The notes under the pieces: model-generated | Seen by the model: only the letters and a program-made list of their open reading frames with translations | The model's database searches: none | What the model was told of the DNA's origin: nothing | Translations under genes and position numbers: made by a program | Part shown: piece by piece, positions 1 to 5,183 of the stretch | How the letters are laid out: every line of letters begins with the position of its first letter | Numbering within the stretch: position 1 is the first letter of the stretch | NCBI GenBank assembly: GCA_021852245.1 | Contig: JAJZNY010000227.1 | Coordinates: 1 to 10,139, forward strand | Direction of reading: 5' to 3' | Source: Planctomycetota bacterium | GTDB taxonomy: Bacteria > Planctomycetota > Phycisphaerae > WQYP01 | Length of the DNA stretch: 10,139 nt

Positions 1-2
1 CA

Positions 3-1187
3 AACGGGTTGATATGCAATTTTTCCAACTGGCTGGGGCGTAAACGCCCGGATTCGGATGATCGGAGTGAACCGCCCGTCGCCGCCATGTGCGTATGGCA
101 GGATTACCAGCGGTGGCCCAGTAAAAACCTGCTGCGTGAATGTTACAAGCCGCTTGTCAGATATCATCATTGGTGGTTCGCCATTAATCCGGAGACACAC
201 CTGCCTTATCGGGATGGTAATCGCGACGGACTTTTGGAGTGGGGTTCGGATGATAATCACGTAAATTACAGACTTCACTGGCAGTACGCCCGCTATGAAA
301 GCGGCATGGACGATACGCCCATGTATCTTCCATCGAAAGTGCGCATGATGGCCTCCTCAGATACTTATGACGTTGACGATGTGGGGCTGAATTCGCTTTG
401 GGCAGCCGATGCGATGTATCTCGCAAAGATTGCAACGGTTCTCGGGCATCATAACGCCGCTGCTCATTACACGGCGGAGTGGAAATCGATGGGGGCCCGT
501 ATCAACACCCTGCTCTGGAGCCATAAGCTCGGAATGTACTGCAATCGTTACTGGTCTCGGGGCAACGGTCATCATCTTCTTTCACGGATATGGTCACCCA
601 CTAATTTTTATCCGATGATTGCTGAAATCCCGGATGCAAACCGGGCCGGGCGGATGCTGGCCGTCATGTTGAATAAAAAATACTTCTGGGGCAGGTGGGT
701 TATTCCCACGATTTCGCGAAATACGCCCTACTACAGGCATCAGGAGTATTGGAGGGGAGATATCTGGGGCCCCACCAACTATCTTGTCTTTCAGGGGTTG
801 CTTCATGATGCACCGGCATCCGTGATTCACGCATACGCCCGCAAAAGTGTCCGGCTTTTCATGCGGAACTGGAACCGTACCGGCATCTGGAGCGAAAACT
901 ATCTCGCAACCACCGGCATCGCATCCCATGATCGGCATTACAGCTGGGGGGCCTTGCTGCCAACCATCGGCCTTGAGGCGATCTGTAATATAGGAGTTAA
1001 CAACCGAGTTCGTCTTGACGGAACCTGGAAACTCCACGCCAGGCTCTCCAATATTCCGATCTTGGGGTATCGCTATACCGTTGTCGTGACCCCGGGCCGA
1101 ACGGAGCTTTTACGCCATGGGAAAATTGTGGCGACCGCAGACGACAAAATCATATCGGTGCGTTTGCCGATACATCAAATGAACTGA
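3..1187 (+). CDS. GH63-like glycoside hydrolase, catalytic domain (5' end outside window)
   Basis: The frame is open to the left edge, so this is the C-terminal part of a longer protein; the first possible in-window start, TTG at 9, is probably not the true start. About 392 residues are visible. Numbering from that TTG, residues 19-60 (SEPPVAAMCVWQDYQ, then the RYHHWW helix), RDGLLEWGSD at 72-81, ESGMDDTP at 97-104, YWRGDIWGPTNYLV at 247-260 and WSENY at 294-298 follow the order of conserved blocks in the (alpha/alpha)6 barrel of GH63 and related MGH1-type glucosidases. By family analogy, one Asp of the MDD pair (101/102) would be the general acid and Glu296 the general base. The last 60 residues look like a C-terminal beta-sandwich (GYRYTVVVTPGRTELL). 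The family hydrolyses alpha-glucosidic or related bonds; the substrate cannot be told from sequence. GH37 trehalase-like membership is the main alternative. The gene is convergent with the prepilin peptidase and no clear terminator follows it. Confidence 0.85.
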   Translation, partial: NGLICNFSNWLGRKRPDSDDRSEPPVAAMCVWQDYQRWPSKNLLRECYKPLVRYHHWWFAINPETHLPYRDGNRDGLLEWGSDDNHVNYRLHWQYARYESGMDDTPMYLPSKVRMMASSDTYDVDDVGLNSLWAADAMYLAKIATVLGHHNAAAHYTAEWKSMGARINTLLWSHKLGMYCNRYWSRGNGHHLLSRIWSPTNFYPMIAEIPDANRAGRMLAVMLNKKYFWGRWVIPTISRNTPYYRHQEYWRGDIWGPTNYLVFQGLLHDAPASVIHAYARKSVRLFMRNWNRTGIWSENYLATTGIASHDRHYSWGALLPTIGLEAICNIGVNNRVRLDGTWKLHARLSNIPILGYRYTVVVTPGRTELLRHGKIVATADDKIISVRLPIHQMN

Positions 1188-1406
1188 TTCGCTTCTCACG
1201 GTTCATGAGCGGATGGGCTTTATCACCGGGTAATCTGCATCGTTACCGACAGCAGTGGTACCACCGGAGCCCGTGCCGCAACGCGAATTTCTGTGACAGT
1301 AGACACACCGCGCCGGATGAGATTGATGCTCTCAACCGGAAGTGCGGCCTCAAGATGATCGATGAACTCCGGTGGCAATATTTTCAATCGCCGCAGAATG
1401 GCGGTC
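1188..1406. other. Convergent intergenic gap with a doubtful short - strand ORF
   Basis: This stretch separates the stop codons of two convergent genes. I see no strong hairpin followed by a T-tract on either strand. On the - strand a frame runs from 1510 to a TGA at 1223-1225, overlapping the end of the prepilin peptidase gene in another frame. Its part beyond that gene reads like protein (LPPEFIDHLEAALPVESINL, then further hydrophobic residues). The only candidate starts are TTG at 1387 or 1378 or codons inside the upstream gene, with no convincing Shine-Dalgarno sequence. It may be a small gene of about 54 codons, a relic, or chance. I do not recognise it. Confidence 0.3.
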
Positions 1407-2807
1407 TCACCGCTGGCCCGGCCAGTGAAACACGTGTGTGTGATGAGTTCGGCGTGGGATGAACGTATGGAAATATAAATGTAATATCGATTGCCCGGAG
1501 AGCAGCACAATAATTCCCGCTGTCACCAGCCACGGCCCGTAGGGCAGGACATTAGGCCGCCTGCGGATCATCAGAAAAATCGCCCAGATCAGCGCCGCGA
1601 AGGGCGCAATGAAAAAGGCCAGCACCGCATGCGCTGCCCCGACTACCGCTCCGATGGCGGCCATCAGCGGGACATCCCCAAGCCCCATCGCCTGCCGCCC
1701 CAGAACCAGGGAACCGAGGATCCGCGTGATCCAGATCAATCCTCCCCCAACGAGCAGTCCCGCCATCACCCCGGTGAGGGCCGGCATAAACCGCCAGGTG
1801 GGCAGATGCAGCGGCAGAAGGCCTGCGACAATCGCACCGGCGGCAGGTAAGACAAAAAACAGCAGTTCCTTGAGCACTTCACGCCGCACATCCGGTTCGC
1901 TGGTTTCGTCCATCACCTCCTGCGATAATTCGATGCTCGCTTCGGGCTGGGGCAATACACCGACCAGAAACACCAGCAGGCCCGCCGCCAGAATGACGGC
2001 AGACTCCGTCGCAGCGCCGCAGAAAAATGATCCCGCACTGACGATCGCCGCCGCTGCCGCCAGCAACATTCTCGCCCTCGTGCCGCCGGCGGCATTGGGT
2101 GGCGGCAGGTTCACCTCCGAGTTTTTTTGAGCCTTCTCCGCAGGCGTTTCCGGAGCCGTCGCAGGTGCTTCCGGCGTCGCGTTGAAGCTGCGTGGAAGCA
2201 GGCCCCATTTCAGACCGGCCAGCGCGAGAATCAGTCCGCAGGTTCCGCCCCAGGCAGCACGCCCAAGCCATCCCGATGGATTGATTTGCGGCAGTCCCGG
2301 TTGGAAACCGAAAAAAGCGACCACAATCGCTCCAGCTATCACGATCTGTGGCAGAATGAGGGGAATCTGGAACGTGTCAGCATCAATCCCGGCTGTGGCA
2401 AGGAGCGTGGCGGCAAAAAACATTTTTAATAATAATCCCGGGATTCCCAGCAGGATCGCATGGTGATATCCTGCCGCGTGCTGCTGCGTAAATATCGCCA
2501 GAAAAATCAGTCCCGTTCCCAGTTCCACCATCGGATAACGGGCTGAGATCGGTTCGCGGCACCCTCTGCAGCGGCCGCGCAGCAACAGATAACCGATAAC
2601 CGGAATGTTATACCGGGCGCGGATCGGTTCATGGCAGTGCGGGCAATGAGATGGAGGAAAGCTCAGCGTCAGAGGCCGAATATGATCACCGAATCGAACG
2701 GGGCTGCCATAATTCGGCAGACGCCAGATAACGACATTCAGAAAACTGCCGATGCAGCATCCGATCAGAAACAGAAACACGGCCAGCAGCCAAAACGGAA
2801 ATTCCAT
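1407..2807 (-). CDS. Prepilin peptidase (A24 aspartic peptidase), enlarged
   Basis: This integral membrane enzyme cleaves the leader peptide of type IV prepilins or type II secretion pseudopilins at the inner membrane; bimodular members also N-methylate the new N-terminus. I prefer ATG at 2807 (466 residues), because the first transmembrane helix then begins at once (MEFPFWLLAVFLFLIGCCIG). An ATG at 2870 would add 21 residues and neither start has a clear Shine-Dalgarno sequence. Numbering from 2807, the N-terminal module has GSFLNVVIWRLP near 20-31 and two CxxC pairs (Cys55/58 and Cys80/83), the usual zinc motif of the cytoplasmic loop. The catalytic aspartates are expected in GIDADTF (Asp142 or Asp144) and GLGDVPL (Asp378). 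The family usually has about 60-70 residues between them; here there are about 235, including an Ala/Pro-rich linker near 206-242 and extra hydrophobic segments. The gene lies 149 nt downstream of the PfpI gene, on the same strand. Confidence 0.9.
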   Translation of the reverse strand: MEFPFWLLAVFLFLIGCCIGSFLNVVIWRLPNYGSPVRFGDHIRPLTLSFPPSHCPHCHEPIRARYNIPVIGYLLLRGRCRGCREPISARYPMVELGTGLIFLAIFTQQHAAGYHHAILLGIPGLLLKMFFAATLLATAGIDADTFQIPLILPQIVIAGAIVVAFFGFQPGLPQINPSGWLGRAAWGGTCGLILALAGLKWGLLPRSFNATPEAPATAPETPAEKAQKNSEVNLPPPNAAGGTRARMLLAAAAAIVSAGSFFCGAATESAVILAAGLLVFLVGVLPQPEASIELSQEVMDETSEPDVRREVLKELLFFVLPAAGAIVAGLLPLHLPTWRFMPALTGVMAGLLVGGGLIWITRILGSLVLGRQAMGLGDVPLMAAIGAVVGAAHAVLAFFIAPFAALIWAIFLMIRRRPNVLPYGPWLVTAGIIVLLSGQSILHLYFHTFIPRRTHHTHVFHWPGQR

Positions 2808-2902
2808 CGACGGTATTATCCGCGCCTTGGACAATTGGGCCAGTCGCCGGTACGGAAGGGATCGCTCCATGCCCCGGCACCATCAGATGGCCCGCAGCAC
2901 TT

Positions 2903-2925
2903 GAAGTCGAAGGGGACAGATACCA
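2903..2925. repeat. Short GGGGACAG-type motif, possible dispersed-repeat fragment
   Basis: The + strand carries AAGTCGAAGGGGACAGATAC with CC.. context just beyond it, in the gap between the PfpI and prepilin peptidase genes. The core GGGGACAG(A/G)(T/C)ACC resembles short sequences often found beside REP-associated tyrosine transposase genes. This comes from recall, not a search. No transposase or second copy is visible here, so it may be chance. Confidence 0.2.
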
Positions 2926-2956
2926 TTGATAACGGGAAGGCCGCGGGAAATGACCT

Positions 2957-3496
2957 TTATCGTGACGCCTGAAATTCAAGGATCGCCCGGCAGAAATCCG
3001 GCAGATCATCCGGGCGGCGGCTGGAGATAAAATGCCGATCCACCACCACCGGCGCATCAACAAATATCGCCCCCGCATTCATCAGATCATCTTTGATTCC
3101 GGGGGAACCCGTCACCTTGACGCCTCGATACACGCCGGCCGAAATCGCCATCCATCCGCCATGACAGATGGCCGCCACAAGCTGCCCGCGGGCGGATATT
3201 TCGGCGATTATTTTCTTCACCTGAGCATCGCGGCGGAGCCGGTCCGGCGAAAACCCACCCGCCAGCACCACGCCGGCAAACATATCACTGGAGAGTTCAC
3301 CAATGGCCGCCTCACTGCGGGCGGGATAACCATGCTTGCCCGCATAGACTTTTCCTTTTTCCGGCCCGGCGAGCACAACCTGTGCGCCCGCCTCGGTGAG
3401 GCGGTACTTCGGGTACCAGACCTCCAAGTCTTCGTATAAATCTTCGATAAAGCAGACGAATTTTTTCCCGGCAAGTGGGGGCGATGAATCTGTCAC
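2957..3496 (-). CDS. DJ-1/PfpI family protein (PfpI/YhbO-type)
   Basis: This 179-residue protein matches the PfpI branch of the DJ-1 superfamily, cytoplasmic proteins described as proteases, glyoxalase III or protein/nucleotide deglycases. The nucleophile elbow is AAICHGGWM with Cys111 followed by His112. The N-terminal acidic residue that polarises the cysteine should be Glu22 in LYEDLEVWYP, matching the FEDVELIYP segment of Pyrococcus PH1704 as I recall it. GKHGY at 53-57, VVLAGGFSPDRLR at 76-88 and GIKDDLMNAG at 133-142 are also family signatures, and the length is typical. The start is GTG at 3496, preceded by AAGGGGG with a 4-nt gap; that Shine-Dalgarno sequence overlaps the stop codon of the FmdB-type gene, which ends 9 nt upstream, so the two are very likely co-transcribed and translationally coupled. 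The catalytic residues appear intact. The exact activity is uncertain, because members of this family are hard to tell apart from sequence. Confidence 0.92.
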   Translation of the reverse strand: MTDSSPPLAGKKFVCFIEDLYEDLEVWYPKYRLTEAGAQVVLAGPEKGKVYAGKHGYPARSEAAIGELSSDMFAGVVLAGGFSPDRLRRDAQVKKIIAEISARGQLVAAICHGGWMAISAGVYRGVKVTGSPGIKDDLMNAGAIFVDAPVVVDRHFISSRRPDDLPDFCRAILEFQASR

Positions 3497-3505
3497 GCAG
3501 CCCCC

Positions 3506-3736
3506 TTAACCCTGATCCATGCCACAGGAACCCATCCGTTTGCCGCAGCCGCACATTCCCGGCATTGGGGCAGGCCCGCCGCCGGAGCCAGCGCCAGTTT
3601 GGGCGGAGAAGACCGAAACCTTTCTCGTTGCCGGGCCGCCGCATGTTGGGCAGGGGGGTGAAGGGTCTTTCGACGAACGGATAAGCAATTCAAATTCTTT
3701 CTTACATGATGGACAGCGGAATTCATAAATCGGCAT
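3506..3736 (-). CDS. FmdB-family zinc ribbon protein
   Basis: This is a 76-residue protein. It begins MPIYEFRCPSCKKEFELLI, the characteristic opening of FmdB-family (putative regulatory) zinc ribbon proteins, and continues with a second pair in PPCPTCGGPATRKVSVFS. Cys8, Cys11, Cys29 and Cys32 should bind one zinc. A Gly/Pro-rich tail then holds three more cysteines (62, 64 and 71, in MCGCGKRMGSC), a common but variable feature. The ATG at 3736 is chosen because GGAGG lies 5 nt upstream and the family starts exactly with MPIYE; an in-frame ATG at 3754 lies upstream of that Shine-Dalgarno sequence and would add six atypical residues. The biochemical role of the family is not established, though regulation of transcription has been suggested. 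It sits between the isochorismatase-like gene (80 nt upstream) and the PfpI gene (9 nt downstream). Confidence 0.9.
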   Translation of the reverse strand: MPIYEFRCPSCKKEFELLIRSSKDPSPPCPTCGGPATRKVSVFSAQTGAGSGGGPAPMPGMCGCGKRMGSCGMDQG

Positions 3737-3741
3737 AAACG

Positions 3742-3746
3742 CCTCC
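3742..3746 (-). promoter_or_regulatory. Shine-Dalgarno site fixing the FmdB-type start
   Basis: GGAGG on the - strand lies 5 nt before the ATG at 3736. It overlaps the codon after an alternative in-frame ATG and so argues that translation begins at 3736, giving the family-typical MPIYEF N-terminus. Confidence 0.75.
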
Positions 3747-3816
3747 ATAGCCAATTCTGCGGTACCAGCGCCGCCATACCTACGAGTTTACGCAACGAAA
3801 CTGCGGGCGGCAACAT

Positions 3817-4539
3817 TCAATGGCGGTAGCCGGTCGTTTTGCGGGGAGACTTAAATGGGCGCGCCGGTCGCCGAAGCGACTCAATAAAAACACTCTTTGA
3901 ATGTTTTGATCGGCTCCGATTCGGTTTTGCAGCCAGTCGCTCAACGGCTTCGTCTGCGGTCAGCCAATGCACGTTTTTGCTTTCCAGCTTGCGCATGGCC
4001 AAGTCGAAATCAAGCGGATCCCGCAGACCGCAGCAATCCCGCACCACCGCCAGCGGTTGCCGCCGCTGGATCAATCCCAGAATGACCACGCGAACCACCG
4101 ATTCCAGCGGGCCGCCTACGATAATCCACAACGGCGTTTGCGTTTCTGAAAGGAGACGATCCAGTCGTGGAGAATCGAAGGGATTCGCGTCGGGTAGATC
4201 GAAAATGTGCTGTTGAGTGCGCAGGAATCCGTCGACCGGAAAATCGGTGCCGCAGTCGAGCGGCATCTCCTCATGATCCTCGCAAAGCGTGAAGGGCAAT
4301 TTCTGATAACCCGGTGTACCGGGTACGCAAATGGGCTCGGATGGCGGCGGGTCTATCTGTGTCAGATTATGCAGCCGCGTACTGACAACCGGGGTACGGA
4401 GACGTTTGGCGGCAGCAAAAACCCGTTCAAGTGGATCGATCAAGACCGCCGCCCTGGCAAGGGGGTATTTTCCGGCCGGGTCGAATAAATCTCGTTGAGT
4501 ATTAACATCCAACAAAATGGGGCATCGCGTCGAAAACAT
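3817..4539 (-). CDS. Isochorismatase-like protein lacking catalytic Cys and Lys (probable pseudoenzyme)
   Basis: This 240-residue protein has the layout of the isochorismatase-like hydrolase fold: LLDVNTQRDLFDP at 9-21 (usual first motif with the catalytic Asp, here Asp11), RLRTPVVSTRLHN at 46-58, DSPRLDRLL at 122-130, and WIIVGGPLESVVRVVILGL at 138-156 followed by PLAVVRDCCG at 162-171. In active members the catalytic Lys falls in an I-x-x-K-x-x-x-x-x-F segment, but here the matching IFDLPDANPF has Leu115. The usual TGVATxxCVRA nucleophile segment is VGGPLESVVRV, so the Cys position holds Val148. Only the Asp remains, so ordinary amide or isochorismate hydrolysis is unlikely; a binding or regulatory role is inferred. 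After residue 205 the tail is strongly basic (KPNRSRSKHSKS). The start is ATG at 4539 with a perfect GGAGGTGA 4 nt upstream. It is the first gene of the - strand cluster. Its frame is intact with no stop or frameshift, so it is not a simple pseudogene. Confidence 0.75.
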   Translation of the reverse strand: MFSTRCPILLDVNTQRDLFDPAGKYPLARAAVLIDPLERVFAAAKRLRTPVVSTRLHNLTQIDPPPSEPICVPGTPGYQKLPFTLCEDHEEMPLDCGTDFPVDGFLRTQQHIFDLPDANPFDSPRLDRLLSETQTPLWIIVGGPLESVVRVVILGLIQRRQPLAVVRDCCGLRDPLDFDLAMRKLESKNVHWLTADEAVERLAAKPNRSRSKHSKSVFIESLRRPARPFKSPRKTTGYRH

Positions 4540-4542
4540 AGC

Positions 4543-4550
4543 TCACCTCC
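4543..4550 (-). promoter_or_regulatory. Strong Shine-Dalgarno site of the isochorismatase-like gene
   Basis: GGAGGTGA on the - strand, a full anti-Shine-Dalgarno match, lies 4 nt before the ATG at 4539. It is the strongest ribosome binding site seen in the window and suggests that this gene is well translated despite its lost catalytic residues. Confidence 0.8.
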
Positions 4551-4556
4551 GTATAT

Positions 4557-4573
4557 TCAGGTCAAAGACCTGA
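4557..4573. repeat. Perfect 17-nt palindrome TCAGGTCAAAGACCTGA
   Basis: Two 7-bp arms (TCAGGTC and GACCTGA) flank AAA, and ACCCC-type bases follow on the + strand. It lies 7 nt upstream of the Shine-Dalgarno site of the isochorismatase-like gene, so it would fall in that gene's 5' untranslated region or operator. The CAAAGACCTGACCCC core resembles, from recall, short sequences often seen near IS200-like/REP-associated transposases. It could instead be a repressor site or a small hairpin that affects translation. Confidence 0.5.
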
Positions 4574-4705
4574 CCCCTACGGTAATCATCGTCTCGCGCT
4601 CCCATATGACTATACGCATCGGCATGGCCGATTGGAACAAAAAATCGCCGGTTTTTACCTTCCGGCCAATGGGCTGATTTCAGGCTTGGAATACAATGGT
4701 AACGC

Positions 4706-4738
4706 TATATACCATAATATGTTATGATTAATTAACAT
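4706..4738 (-). promoter_or_regulatory. AT-rich palindrome and possible promoter of the isochorismatase-like gene
   Basis: ATGTTA at 4719-4724 and TAACAT at 4733-4738 form an inverted repeat with an 8-nt AT-rich spacer. Read on the - strand, TTAATT (4735-4730) followed 18 nt later by TATATA (4711-4706) could be weak -35 and -10 elements, so the repeat would overlap a promoter the way an operator does. The predicted start would leave a leader of roughly 160 nt before the ATG at 4539. The block is clearly richer in AT than its surroundings, but no element is a consensus match. Confidence 0.3.
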
Positions 4739-4775
4739 CCCAGAAGTGCGGGTTGGATTCTTTGGTGGGCAACCA

Positions 4776-4919
4776 TCAGTTGTGAAAGTCAACTTCAAAT
4801 GGATGGTCATATTTCGGTATCCCATCTTCCGAATCCGTCCACTGACAGGAGGCCAGGTATCGCCGCGGCGGGTCATAATAACCGTCAATTCTGACTGCAC
4901 GCTGGACTTGGCATACCAT
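4776..4919 (-). CDS. Possible 47-residue hypothetical protein or gene relic
   Basis: An ATG at 4919 opens a 47-codon frame ending in TGA at 4776-4778. The translation is mixed in composition and protein-like (GYYDPPRRYLASCQWTDSED, followed shortly by KYDHPFEVDFHN), unlike most chance frames. Against it are the short length, an in-frame stop only two codons before the ATG, and no Shine-Dalgarno sequence at good spacing (GAGG is about 13 nt away). It could be a real small gene upstream of the isochorismatase-like gene or the tail of a decayed gene. I recognise no family. Confidence 0.3.
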   Translation of the reverse strand: MVCQVQRAVRIDGYYDPPRRYLASCQWTDSEDGIPKYDHPFEVDFHN

Positions 4920-5171
4920 GCATCAGTAATATCCTCACGCGGCGAGGCGCCCGACGAATGCTCCGTCGTTTGGCGGATGTTAGGTTCCTACGCCGGGCGG
5001 TGCGGTTGCCGATGCTCGCCCCGTTATGCCCAAAATAGGGTTATCGGGCTATAGTGGCATAGGAGGTCTGTGGCTTGGTGCACCCATGGCGCAGAATCTG
5101 CCGATAACGCCATTGGCGCTAAAGAGGGCGGTCGAGCGTGTGAATGCCGGTGATTGCCGGTAGCTAAGAAT

Positions 5172-5177
5172 AGGTGG
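5172..5177 (+). promoter_or_regulatory. Shine-Dalgarno site supporting the TTG start of topA
   Basis: AGGTGG lies 6 nt before the TTG at 5184. The reading frame has no ATG between its upstream stop (TGA at 5151-5153) and the first conserved residues, so the start must be an alternative codon. This spacing favours TTG at 5184 over TTG at 5154, which has a GGTGA only 1 nt away. Confidence 0.65.
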
Positions 5178-5183
5178 AAACCA

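Larger units (their letters stand above)
4540..5183. other. Divergent intergenic region between isochorismatase-like gene and topA
   Basis: About 640 nt separates two divergently read genes. Near the left gene it holds a perfect palindrome (4557-4573). At 4706-4738 there is an AT-rich block with an inverted repeat. A possible 47-codon ORF runs on the - strand at 4776-4919, and a bulged hairpin lies at 4948-4975 (CGCC-CGACG pairing with CGTCG-TTT-GGCG). I find no tRNA or known riboswitch. Longer frames on both strands (for example + 4746-5054 and - 4655-4900) contradict one another, lack family motifs and have no good ribosome binding sites. The topA promoter was not located with confidence. 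Confidence 0.6.

Noticed and set aside
594..1037. A 147-codon open frame on the - strand
   Set aside because: It is antisense to conserved blocks of the GH63-like gene and its translation looks random.
1609..2130. A 173-codon open frame on the + strand
   Set aside because: It lies wholly antisense to the prepilin peptidase, is dominated by Pro/Arg/Ser/Ala, has no family motif and is explained by GC-rich codons of the real gene.
4948..4985. A bulged hairpin followed by GTTAGGT, reminiscent of an integron attC site
   Set aside because: The 3' GTTRRRY core is present but no matching RYYYAAC core lies upstream at a suitable distance, and there is no cassette or integrase.
4746..5054. A 102-codon + strand frame starting at GTG
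   Set aside because: It has no ribosome binding site or motif, its second half is Arg/Cys-rich, and it conflicts with the more protein-like short frame on the other strand.
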